A DNA stretch of 64,000 nt from Apium graveolens (taxonomy: Eukaryota > Streptophyta > Magnoliopsida > Apiales > Apiaceae). Position numbers and translations under genes: made by a program. The stretch is from NCBI RefSeq assembly GCF_009905375.1, contig NC_133653.1:54847751-54911750 (forward strand), given 5' to 3'. Below, piece by piece: positions 43,068 to 53,939 of this stretch. Position 1 is the stretch's first letter; each line of letters starts with the position of its first letter. The notes under the pieces are model-generated. The model was not told the origin of the DNA. It saw only the letters and a list, made by a program, of their open reading frames with translations, and ran no database searches.

Positions 43068-46000
43068 TTAATTTTGGAGTTGTCTGTGGAATTCAAGTTC
43101 ATCAGATTCTGAGAGATCTAGCATTTCTTGCATTTCCAGATGAGTCTCATTGCTAGAGATGCTCAACTGGTCTTCTAATCTGAAGAATCTTCTAAGTCCC
43201 TTATCATCCATGAATTTCATCAGCCAGTAGGGTCTTAGATGCACTCTACTCCCTGTGTAAGGAATAGTTAAAGTCTTTGGGAGTGCATCCTTGGCTCTAA
43301 TACTCCTCAGTTCTTCAATCTTCTTTAGAACTAATCTTCTAGTTGTCACATTGAATCCAAAGTTCTTTTTAAAGGATGAATAAACTTTTATCAGTACAGA
43401 TTGGCTCTCTTGAAGAATCCTGTGAAGTGGCCATGATATCTCTTTTCCTCTCTTGTACTTGAATACTAACCTTTCAGGTAGATTCCTGTAAGTATCAATG
43501 CCTCTAACTTCTTCCAGTTCATCTAGAGAGAGGTTTAGGTCAGAGAATTCCTTGATGTCACAGATGTGCATGATATCTCCCTTATTGACCTTGGTTTGAG
43601 CTTTGGTTAGGGACTTGGATCTGAGAGTTGAGGGCTTCACTTTCTTGACTGCTCTGGGCTTTGTCTTCTTTGGCTTCATGAAATGAGGTAGATTGAGTTC
43701 AGGAATTGGTAGACTATCCCAGTCTATTAGCTCATCCTTTGGAATGATAGGTTCACCATGGAAATTCTTGGATGGATCTATCTTGAATTCTTCATGTGCC
43801 ACAGAGGGCATGGATGTTTGAGTTGTTGTAGAAGTAGACTTCTTGGGAAACTGATCTTCCAATCCTTCTTCATCAAAGTTCACTTTTCTCTTGGAGTGAA
43901 GTTTGTATCTAAACCTTCTTTTCTGCTGTGATTCTTCTTGCATTTTCAGATCCTTAGATTCAGTGGTTTCGGATGGTTGTTCAGGAATTTGTTGTGTGGG
44001 TTTCACAGCTTGCAACTTGGCCAAGATAGCAGCCTGCTCCTTCTTTTGTTTGAGCTTTTTAGCATCTAGAGCAGCTTGCTTCTTTTCTTGCTTCAATCTT
44101 GCCTTTTCTTCCCTTTTTGCTTCAGCAAATTGAGGGTGTCTAGCCACCACACAAATTTCCTTACCATTTCTGAAAACTTTGGCAATTCTCATTTTCAATG
44201 CTGAATCAGCTGGATCCTTGTAGAATGCAATAGATCTTGACAACAGTTTCTTCTCATCAGGCTTTGGTGTCTCATACACTGTGTCCAAAAGGTTCTTTAG
44301 TGAAGATTTTGGGTAGTTCACCTTTGGCTTCATGATTAGATCCGCCTTTGGGGATTTGATGCAGGATGTCTGGCCTTTTTCCAGATAGTTCATGCTCATT
44401 TCATTCACATAAATTTGCTTGACTTGAGAGTGATGAATGACTGATTTTTCTGGCTTCTTTGCTAGACCAAATTTCTTTTGAATATCCTCATTTATTTTCT
44501 CCCAGTTGATTGTACTAAAATGCTTCTTCTCAGCTGCTCTCAAAGTGGTTGTTGCTTCATTTATCAGATCAATGTTATCTTTAGCTGGTGGCTTTGTGAA
44601 AGCAATTGTTGGCACAATTGTTTTACCTACTTGAATGGTAAGCACTTTTTGCTCCCCCTCACTCCTAGAATTCTCTTTCTCCCCCTTTTTATTATCATCA
44701 AGCTGAGTAGAGGAGGAGGTTTGTGCAGCCACCAGTTTCTGAAGCAAGTCTATTTGTTGTGCTTGGTGTAGATGGATTGCTGTAAGAGAAGCTTTCATAG
44801 CAACCATTCTTTTGTCCAAGGAATCCACCTTGGTTGCAAGATCAGAGTTTTTCTTGAGCTGTCTTTTGATGTCTATCATTGTTGTCTCCGGAAGTCTAGC
44901 TTCCAACTTGTCAGACATGTCTTTCTTAAGTTGATCAACTTCATTTTTGATGAGGGAGACATTTTAACTTTGTTGGTAGCCTGATATTTTATGTAGTTGG
45001 AGAGATGCAAGATGTACTTGCAGAAGTTTCTTGGTGCTAGCATTTGTGGATGATTGAAGTGCAGACTGTGTTTGGCTGATGAGTTGGATGAGAGTTGCCT
45101 TGAAATAGTGTTCATCACACTGCTTTGAAAATGCCCAAGATGGCATGCCTGATCTTGAACTAGGGCCTACTTCTCCCCCTATATCCAATGGCTCTTCTTC
45201 ACCATCTCCACCCTCACCTCCAAAGAATTCTTCTGAACCACCAGTCTCATAATCAACATCACCAGCTGTTGAAGGCAAAGCTGTGATGGCATCCTTAGCT
45301 CTTTGCATGGACTGTGTGGTGTACACCAAGTTTAGCATCCTTTCTGCATTGTCATTGCCCTGTCCAGCTAGAAGTTGATATGCTGGAATAGGATGAGTAA
45401 ATATCTCAGCATCTAAGGAGGTAGAATCTATAACAGCTTGAGTTTGCTGATATAGTCCCTCCCTGTCTGCATCCTGGACATTCATTGACTCACTTATAAT
45501 GACATCCACCCTTATGTCTCCTGTACCTGCATTTCTCTCATTATCTCTCTTTTCTTGCATCAAGGTCTCACCTTGGCTCCCCACTCTCACACCCTCACCT
45601 TCACCATCTAAGGTGGAACTCCCCACACTCACTTTTGCCAGTCCTGAAGAAATGGACTGCATTGGATCACTCTTTTTCTCTCCTTTTTCCTGGGAGCAAC
45701 CCAGACTCTCACTCATGTCACTACCTTCCCTTGATCCTAATAGTGATTGCACAATTACTAAGTCATCATCACTTGTAACTATAGTTGAACTTTGGAGTTA
45801 TACAGAGACACCCGACGGATGAGAAATATCCATAGGGGTAGTAATTTGACTATCCGACGGATGACTGCTGTTAGGCACATCCGTCAGGATACAATCGCTA
45901 CTCGACGGATGAACAATATCCATCGAGTGAGTAGAAATGAATGAGTTTGGAATGGAGACTATTTTGGATTCTGTGCAGATTGATGAAAATTTTGGCACAT

Positions 46001-47571
46001 ATGACTCAACAGTCTCAAAAAGAAATGGCAAGTGAGCCAACAAATCATCTAGAAGATGATGCTCACTTGTATGGATTTTTGGCTTCTCCAACAGAGTTAA
46101 AGATGGAGAATATGGTTGTGATGTTTGAATCATGTCAACATCCAAAGATTGTGTGGGAGAATTTGGTATTTGAGGTGTTTCAATTTGTACAGATTTTGGC
46201 TGTGACCCCACATTTATTGGAGCAACATCAATTTGACTTTGAGATGGTGCAGTGACTGGATCTTTATCTCCAGTTTGCACTGTGTGTGTACCCTGTGCAT
46301 CCCCAAGGGTTTTAGATTTCTTCTTTCTTGTGTAGGTTTGTGGTGAACTTGTGTCCCTACCCCTTTTGTTATGTGCTCCTAGTTGAGAGCTTGTTTCAAA
46401 AGTTACATCATTTTGGGAGGATGAAACTAGAATTGAGCTTTTATCCTTATTGACAACCACAGTTTGTTGGGAAACTGTGGTGTGGCTTGGTTTGGGTACA
46501 CTATGCTCACCATCCTTATCCTTAGGGCTTCTTTGATTTTCACCCTGTCCCTCACCTGTCTTTCCTACCTTCGCACTCCCCTCTTTGTGATTAGTGGATT
46601 TTATAACTGGCATCTTTTGAGAGACACCAGAGGGGGCTTTTTTTGTCTTTGGTTTTGAAACTTTGGTTTTGGTAGCTTGGGTAGGCATTTGTCTAGTCAT
46701 TGACACAGATGCCACTGCTATACTAGAAGATAAAGAAATGGTTGAGGTTGGAAGAGTAGAGACAGTTGAAATTACCTCACTTACCTGAGGTGCCTCCATT
46801 ACTGGAAAGTAGAAGAGTGGCACCTCTTTGTGGTGATCTGCTCTATTGAGATCTGCAATAATTCTTCTTTCTTGAACCCAACAATCTAACTTGTTGGTTG
46901 GGTTCTCAAGCACAATATCCTCAGAGAGGTGGTTAGCAAGCATCATGAAAAATCTAGCATAATAAACATTCTTACCCCTCTTATTAAGCTCCCCTAACTT
47001 AAACCCCAACTCAAACAAGACTAGATCACTAAAATTGAAGTATTTATCTGTTACTAGCATGTAGAGCATATTGGGCATGGAGATATTAACAGAATCAAAG
47101 TTGCTAATTTTACCAGAAAATACTTTAGTAACTACATCACACAGATAACTCCATTCTTTCCTAAGACCCAATCTCCTAATTTCACTATTTAGAGATGCTG
47201 AGTGCATAACCCGTGTAGTTTAACATGTTAACAATATCAGTGTCTGTGTGTGGAGTAGTGACAGTATTATCAGGATTCTTAAAGCATGCTTTAATAATGT
47301 CACTATTAACACATAATTCCTTACCTTTAATAGTGAAAGTGATGGTCTTGTCAGTTGAGTTGTACACTGCAGTCGTCCATATTTCCTCCACAACCTCACA
47401 GTAGATAGTGGGAGACTCCAACATGGCATATTTGAGCTTACAGCCTTGCACAAAATCCATCATTTTGTGGTAGTCGCCAGACTGTTGAATCCCCTTGTTC
47501 ACTAGATCCGTGAAATTGTTCTTCTCATAGATAAAGCCAGTTTAAGACATGATTTTGATGACTGGTGTCAT
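43068..47571 (-). pseudogene. C3: long extra reading frame downstream of pol
   Basis: Reading from ATG at 47571, about 1500 codons continue in sense after RNase H. Breaks: TAA near 47542, a frameshift near 47190-47207, a stop near 45796, and another near 44961. Segments: a globular N-terminal part (47502-46800: DFVQGCKLKYAMLESP.., SLNSEIRRLGLRKEW, LFELGFKLGELNKRGKNVYYARF); a Ser/Thr/Pro/Gln-rich stretch with HPS repeats (46790-45798); an acidic part (45752-44964); a Lys/Glu/Ala-rich helical part (about 44120-43990: KREEKARLKQEKKQAALDAK); and a folded C-terminus (DELEEVRGIDTYRNLPERLV.., to 43068). The position is that of envelope-like ORFs in SIRE elements, but I see neither a signal peptide nor a membrane segment. 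C4 carries a decayed homologue of the C-terminus. Function unknown. Confidence 0.8.
45811..45930 (+). repeat. Motif cluster in the C3 extra frame
   Basis: CCGACGGATGA at 45812 and 45854, TCGACGGATGA at 45902, plus CATCCGTCAGG at about 45877 in the opposite sense. Steps are 42 and 48 bp. On the coding strand they give repeated HPS-type residues (SHPSDSQ, ISHPSGVSV). Confidence 0.88.
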
Positions 47572-48100
47572 TGTTAGAGAGTAAAAGTTGCAGAGAGAGA
47601 GAGAGAGAGGGTAATTGCTTTTGAGAAAGAAAGAAATTAGAGCAGATGAATTGAGAATGATAAAAGAAAAGAAATGAAAATGAATTTTGCTTTTATACTA
47701 TCTCTAAAATAACTGTCAAAAATAATAAAGTAAAATAAAGTGACCAATAAAAATTGCCCAAAATAGCCGTTTAAAAAGATAAACTGTAAAAATTTCATCA
47801 ATTATCCGTCGTGTTATACTTACAAACTGTAAGTATACTCGATGAATAATGTTCAGAAAATTAACGGCTAGGATTTAAACAATTCGACGGATGAGGATAA
47901 ACAGTTATCCGTTGAGTTAAAAAAAATTCCAGAAAAGTAATTGATTTTATTAACAAATAGTATTCCGACGGATGATCAAACTCGATGGATAATGATCATC
48001 AGTCGGGATGTAAATTTTAACTTAGCCAAAACTTCATCCAGGACTGAAAAATTAATTAAATTTTTGGCTGCATTACAACTTGCAAAATATCTGAAAAGAT
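47572..48100 (-). other. C3: spacer between pol and extra frame, with motif copies
   Basis: AT-rich non-coding spacer. A GA run lies at 47597-47609. It has motif copies at 47803 (ATCCGTCG), 47884 (TCGACGGATGA), 47905 (TTATCCGTTGA), 47965 and, degenerate, 47982. The arms 47965-47978 (CCGACGGATGATCA) and 47993-48006 (TGATCATCAGTCGG) pair at 13 of 14 positions around a 14 nt loop. It could hold an internal promoter or splice signals for the downstream frame; this is inference. Confidence 0.7.
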
Positions 48101-49555
48101 TCAAGAGTAATTAAGCATACCTAACTCACTTACCAACCTTGAAAAGGTGGATTCATCCAGTGGCTTGGTAAATATATCTGCAAGCTGTTTTTCACTTGGA
48201 ACAAAATGTAGTTCTACAGTACCATTCATTACATGTTCCCTTATGAAGTGGTACTTGATGTCTATGTGCTTTGTTCTTGAATGTTGTACCGAATTCTCAG
48301 TGATGGCAATTGCACTTGTGTTATCACAGAAAATGAGAATTTTTTCCACTTGCAGACCATAGTCTAGCAATTGGTTTTTTATCCACAAAATCTGTGCACA
48401 GCAACTGCCAGCAGCAATATATTCTGCTTCTACTGTAGAAGTAGAAACTGAATTTTGCTTTTTACTGAACCGGGACACAAGCTTGTTTCCTAGAAATTGA
48501 CAGGTTCCTGTTGTACTTTTTCTATAAATTCTACAACCTGCATAATCTGCATCTGAATAACCAGTTAGATGAAAACCAGAATCTCTAGGGTACCAAATGC
48601 CAAGTTTTGGTGTACCTTTGAGATATCTGAAAATTCTATTAATAGAAATTAAATGAGATTTTCTAGGATCAGCCTGAAATATAGCACAAAAATATGTAGC
48701 AAACATTATATTTGGCCTACTGGCTGTTAAGTATAGAAGTGAGCCAACCATGCCTCTATAACTTGAAATATCCACAGACTTTTCAGTAGTGTTTAATTCA
48801 AGTTTAGTTGCAGTGGCCATGAGAGTTTTTGCAGATGTGCAATCCATTAGTTCAAACTTCTTTAAAAGATCATAAATGTATTTAGTTTGACGAATGAATA
48901 TTCCATCACTAACTTGCTTAACTTGGAAACCAAGAAAGTAAGTTAGTTCTCCCATCATGTTCATTTCATACTTACTTTGCATCAATTTGGCAAACTTTTT
49001 GCAAAGTTTTTCATCTATAGAGCCAAAAATAATGTCATCTACATAAATTTGAACAAGTATGCTAGAGTCATTAACATTTCTAAAGAATAAATTTTTGTCT
49101 ACAGTACCTCTAGTGAAGTGATTCTCTAAAAGAAACTTTGACAAAGTGTCATACCAGGCTCTAGGTGCTTGCTTCAATCCATAGAGTGCTTTCAAAAGAT
49201 AGTATACATGATCAGGTAGATTTGGATCTTCAAAACCAGGAGGCTCCTCCTCCAAATCTCCATTTAGAAAAGCACTCTTGACATCCATTTGATAGACCTT
49301 AAAATTGGCATGGGCTGCATAGGCTAAGAAGATTCTGATGGCTTCAAGTCTTACAACAGGAACAAAGGTTTCATCAAAATCTATTCCTTCTTGTTGACAA
49401 TAGCCCTTAATAACCAATCTAGCTTTGTTCCTGATTAATATGCCATTTTCATCCATCTTGTTTCTGAATACCCATTTGGTGTCTATTGGATTCTTTCCTT
49501 TAGGCTTGGGTACCAGCTTCCAAACATTGTTCCTTTCAAATTGGTTTAGCTCCTC
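48101..49555 (-). pseudogene. C3: copia reverse transcriptase and RNase H
   Basis: A 451-codon open stretch (48101-49456) plus in-frame upstream sequence to 49555. Motifs: [62 protein letters not shown] (catalytic Asp pair), then RNase H with [41 protein letters not shown] and [15 protein letters not shown]. After DLEEE the usual V-Y-V-E-Q is missing and P-P-G-F follows directly, which looks like an in-frame 5-codon deletion. A TAG at 49556-49558 (CAG in relatives: WILAM-Q-EEL) separates it from the integrase part. Confidence 0.93.
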
Positions 49556-51060
49556 CTACATAGCTAAAATCCAATCAGGATCCAACAAAGCTTCTTCTAC
49601 CTTCTTTGGTTCTTCCTTAGATAGGAAACTTCTATATAGACATTCTTCTTGAGTTGCTCTCCTTGTTTGAACTCTAGAAGATACATCACCAATGATGAGC
49701 TCAAAGGGATGATCCTTTGTCCATTCTCTTTGTTGAGGTATATTAGCTCTAGATGAAGAGGCCTCATTATTGTCTTGATGTGAGATTGAGTTTTGATTAT
49801 TAGAAACTCCCCCTGAGTTTGTGAATCTATGATTTGAGAAAGGGGAATTTTCTGTAAATAATCTATTCTGACTTTCAGCATCTTTTGATGACCCGACGGA
49901 TGGTGTATTTTGAGTTCCGACGGATGAAGTTGATTGTCTCCTGATGGATGATGCAGATTGTCTGTCGACGGATGAAGCATTTTGTAACTCGATGGATGTT
50001 GAGTTATTAGCTTTATTGGTTGTAGATTTTTCTGCACTATCCTTAGTTGTAGTTTCTTGATCACTTTCATCATCACTGTCATCACTAACCATCTCCATAT
50101 TGTCAAATTTGAGGCTCTCATAGTAATCTCCATCTTGCAGTCCTTCAATCTTTTTATCATCAAACACAACATGTATTGATTTCATAACAATGTTGGTTCT
50201 CAGATTGTAGACTCTGTATGCTTTACCAACAGCATATCCAACAAAAATTCCTTCATCTGCTTTAGCATCAAACTTCCCATTTTGATCAGTTTGATTTCTC
50301 AAGATATAACATTTACAGCCAAAGACATGAAGAAAATTTAGAGTTGGCTTCTTGTTCTTGAACAATTGGTAGGGAGTCATGCATTTTGCTTGATTAACCA
50401 AAGAAATATTCTGAGTGTAGCATGCAGTATTTACAGCTTCAGCCCAGAAGTATGTTGGTAACTTTGATTATTCAAGCATTGTCCTTGCAGCTTCAATAAG
50501 TGATATGTTCTTTCTTTATGACTACTCCATTTTGTTGTGGAGTTCTTGCTGCTGAAAACTCATGCATAATCCCATTCTCTTCACAAAATACTCTCATAAT
50601 AGAATTCTTAAACTCAGTTCCATTGTCACTCCTGATTCTTCTAACTTTGAAATCAGGATGATTGTTGACTTGTCTTATGTGATTGATGATGATTTCACTA
50701 GCCTCATCTTTAGACTTTAGGAAATATGTCCAAGAGAACTTTGAGAAATCATCTACAATTACTAGGAAAAATCATTTCCTTGAGATGGACAACACATTGA
50801 CTGGTCCAAACAAATCCATATGTAGCAGTTGCAAAGGTTCTTTAATTGTTGAATCAAGCTTCTTTCTGAATGCTGCTTTGATCTGCTTTCCCTTTTGGCA
50901 AGCATCACACAGTCCATCATTAGAAAACTCCACTTGAGGAATACTCTAACCAGTTCTTTCTTTACAAGCTCATTCATGTTCTTGAAGTTCAGATGGGATA
51001 GCTTCTTGTGCCATAGCCAACTTTCATCTTGACTTGATTTACTGAGAAGACAAGTAACAA
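49556..51060 (-). pseudogene. C3: integrase, broken, with 24 bp repeats in its tail
   Basis: From right to left: pre-integrase CDACQKGKQIK region and HMDLFGPVN, DDFSKFSWTYFLKSK, then RIRSDNGTEFKN (catalytic Asp) near 50600, TPQQNGV, then after stops and a shift (near 50470-50530) WAEAVNTACYTQN and the C-terminal segment 50401-50180 (YQLFKNKKPTLNFLHVFGCKCY, GIFVGYAVGKAYRVYN). The tail toward RT holds a low-complexity stretch with an 8-residue repeat. Not functional as it stands. Confidence 0.88.
49893..49998 (-). repeat. Five-copy 24 bp coding repeat in the integrase-RT linker
   Basis: Motif copies start at 49893, 49917, 49941, 49965 and 49989, exactly 24 bp apart, reading (C/T)(C/T)GA(C/T)GGATG on the plus strand. 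In the pol frame they give an 8-residue repeat: SVDRQSAS, SIRRQSTS, SVGTQNTP and neighbours. Confidence 0.93.
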
Positions 51061-51690
51061 ATTATGCATTAGATGAGTTGAAGTCAGCTAGGTACACATT
51101 TCCTTTTCTCACTCCAGCGAGAACCACTTTGTTGCTTCTTTTGTTTGTCACAACACAGGCTTCTGTATTGAAGGTTACTAAATTGCCTTTATCACAACGC
51201 TGACTGATACTTAACAAATTATGCTTGAGACCATCCACTAAGGCAACCTCCTCAATGATGACATTGTATTTTGAAATCAAGTCATATCTCACAGTATAAC
51301 CCTTGATGTCATCTCCAAAAGTAATACTTGGGCCAGCTCTCTCCTTGAACTCTATGAGCAGGGTAGAATCTCCAGTCATGTGTCTTGAACAACCACTATC
51401 CAAGTACCACAGTTTCTTTCTGTTTCCCTGCACACATTAAAACCCAATCAAGTTGATTTTGGTACCCAAGTTTCCTTGGGTCCAGCCTTGTTAGCATTCT
51501 TCTTCTGTTTCTTAGGTTTGATCTTATTTGACTTGGGGATATCAGATTCATCCTTAGTCATCCGAGTTGGACCTTTGAAACCATTCATTAAAATAGAATT
51601 ATCATGCACATTTTGATTAACAGGAAATGGCATGCTATTTGCAAACATGTTATTCCAGTATGGCATGCTAAATGGCATTTGTGTAGTTGT
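51061..51690 (-). pseudogene. C3: copia protease region
   Basis: 51433-51062 encodes KLWYLDSGCSRHMTGD (intact D-S-G), AGPSITFGDDIKGYTV, then LVDGLKHNLLSISQRCDKG and GNVYLADFN. Upstream (51678-51448) is a Lys-rich linker ending TWVPKST. The protease cuts the polyprotein. The catalytic motif looks intact, but the frame ends at 51062 and joins broken integrase. Confidence 0.9.
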
Positions 51691-52571
51691 TATGTTTGTT
51701 AATTCCTACTTTCCCATTTCTATTGTTTTTCTTTTTAGCCTCTGTTTTAACCTCAATCTTTTCTAGTCTGTCAATTCCTACTTTCCCATTTACTTTCTTC
51801 TCCTTCTTCACTTGACTAGATTCTCCTGAAATAAAGTTTTTGGAAACTGATCCATATTTTTCATTTAACTTGGCAAGTTTGGCTTTACTCACAGGTTTGC
51901 TCACAGCCGACGGATGAGGATTTATGTCACTCAACGGATAACCTTTTTGATATCCGACGGATGACTCTCATCATCCGTCGAGTATCTGTTAGCAATCCTT
52001 CAACCAAATTGGATTCCAGCTTCTTTTTACTCTTTTACCAGGCTGCATCACAGAAGGACTCAATACCTTGAACTTTGGTGATTTGAGCATGGACATCTCT
52101 AGATGATTTCCATGCCTTAATCACCTCATGTTCTCGTTCAAGCTACTTCTTCAAAATTTCTTCTTTCTTCAAGGACTCAGTTAATTCCTACTTAGAAATC
52201 TTACATTCTATTCTCAATTTTTCAAATTCAATAAACTGAGACTCTAGAACATTATTCCTCTCACTTAAAAACAAATTATTTTCTTTGATTTTAGCATTTT
52301 CCTTAGTGAGGAACTTAAGTGTAACACTCAAATGATATAATTTTATAGACATATCATTTATTGCATCATTACACTCAGCTTTAGATTAATGTGCAAGGTT
52401 AGTGGTGATTACCTGATTACTTGAAGAACTTGTCTCTCTTTCATCGGACTTGGCCATTAGGGCTAGATTGACATAGCTGACATCTTCATCCTCATCCAAA
52501 CCATCTGCTGCCCAGTCATTTTCTTGTGTAATAAAAGCTCTTTCCTTTTGTTTGAGCAACTTAAAATACTT
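51691..52571 (-). pseudogene. C3: coiled-coil linker between gag and protease, decayed
   Basis: Encodes remnants of a helical segment (ENAKIKENNLFLSERNNVLE-type residues near 52300-52200) with several stops, then a Lys-rich part (51934-51690). Between these, motif copies sit at 51907, 51931 and 51954 with one inverted at 51971. The matching region of C2 (11990-12950) is still open, so this segment is a normal part of the family. Confidence 0.75.
51907..51981 (+). repeat. Motif copies and perfect hairpin in the C3 gag-protease linker
   Basis: CCGACGGATGA at 51907, TCAACGGATAA at 51931 (step 24) and CCGACGGATGA at 51954 (step 23). CGACGGATGA (51955-51964) and TCATCCGTCG (51971-51980) form a perfect 10 bp stem with a 6 nt loop. 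Confidence 0.93.
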
Positions 52572-53594
52572 CTATTTATAATCCACAAGCTCAAACTTCT
52601 TCTTGCTGGAATCTGGCTTTCTACACTTATTGGCAAAGTGCCCTGCCAAGCCACATTTGAAACACTTGAATTTTGATTTATCCACCATGTTTTTATTTGG
52701 ATTAGCTGCTCCAAAGTTCTTTTTGAACTTGAGCTTGGCAAATCTTCTAGAAAGAAATGCAAGATGTTCATCAATGTCATCCCTATCATCTTGGCTCACA
52801 GAATCTTCATTTTCTGCTACCCGCCCCTTGCCCTTGTTTTCACAGACCTTTGAAGTGGACTCAACAGCTTCTATCTTCATCTCCTTCTCTTTCTCTAACT
52901 CAGCAACCAGTGCAATGGACCCTCCTTTCTTTCTCCCTTTCTCCATTCTTTCATCTTGCTCAATTTCAAGCTCATAAGTCTTTAAAATGTCATACAGTCT
53001 CTCCAGTGTAAACTCCTTGTATTCTTGTGAATTTCTCAAGGAGACTGTCATTGGTTTCCATTCTTTTGGAAGGGATCTCGGGAATTTGAGGTTAGAATCT
53101 TTGGTTTGGTAGACTCTTCCATGCAGCTTCAGAGCATTTAGCAGCTTTTGAAATCTACTAAAGATATCAGTGAGAGTTTCACCTTCTTCATAGTGGAAAT
53201 GCTCATATTGCTGAATTAGTAACTGCATCTTGTTTTCTCTAACTTGTTCAGTGCCATCACGGATTATTTGAATGGTATCCCAAACTTCCTTGGTTTTCTT
53301 GCAGTTGATGATGTTATCGAACATGTCACCATCAACTCCATTGAACATAATATTCATGGCCTTCTTGACTTTCCTGACTTGTTCAATATCAGGATCTGAA
53401 AATTCATGCCTTGGCTTGGGAACTGATGGCTCATTTCCAGTTGCAGCTCTCATTGGTACATGAGGACCTCTCTCTATGCAATCCACATAGGCCTCATCTT
53501 GAGAAAGTAAATGAAGATGCATCTTTACCTTCTAGTGATGGTAATTCTCTTTGTCCGGAAAAGGAATCTTGACTCCAACATCCTTCTTGTTCAT
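52572..53594 (-). pseudogene. C3: copia gag with one stop
   Basis: Starts MNKKDVGVKIPFPDKEN at 53594, 46 nt from the primer site. TAG at 53532-53534 replaces the Trp seen at this place in relatives (C2: ENCIMWKKKM). The remaining 316 codons hold the gag core (VKKAMNIMFNGVDGDMF, WDTIQIIRDGTEQVRENKMQ, YEHFHYEEGETLTDIFSRFQ, LKLHGRVY), a Lys-rich region and a complete zinc knuckle CFKCGLAGHFANKC. Very similar in order to C2 gag. One reversal would reopen it, but other genes of C3 are also broken. Confidence 0.92.
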
Positions 53595-53640
53595 CTTGTT
53601 GTTTGTTGTGATCTTTAAACTCTTTGTGCTTCAAGAGCTT

Positions 53641-53654
53641 GCTCTGATACCAAT
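53641..53654 (-). other. C3 primer-binding site (initiator Met tRNA type)
   Basis: On the minus strand ATTGGTATCAGAGC directly follows the LTR end GACTAACA. Confidence 0.93.
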
Positions 53655-53877
53655 TGTTAGTCCCTAACAATGCAGCAAGAATTACAAAAGGGGGGGTTGA
53701 ATGTAATTCTAGTGAACTTTTTCTTGAACTATAAAATGTTCTAACTCAAACTATATATATATATATATAAGTGTTTTGATTTGCAAGGTGCGGAATAACA
53801 AGTTAAATGAATCAAAAACACAAAGTAATAAAAACACAAGCTTTTAAAAATTTCTGGTGGATTTGAAAGTATCCACC

Positions 53878-53939
<62 letters not shown>

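Noticed and set aside
49597..50172. 191-codon minus-strand open frame with HPS repeats
   Set aside because: A second frame over the integrase tail; the open length comes from the 24 bp repeat, and the pol frame carries the conserved residues.
50762..50977. 71-codon minus-strand open frame in C3
   Set aside because: Out of frame with the integrase motifs seen at the same place; shadow.
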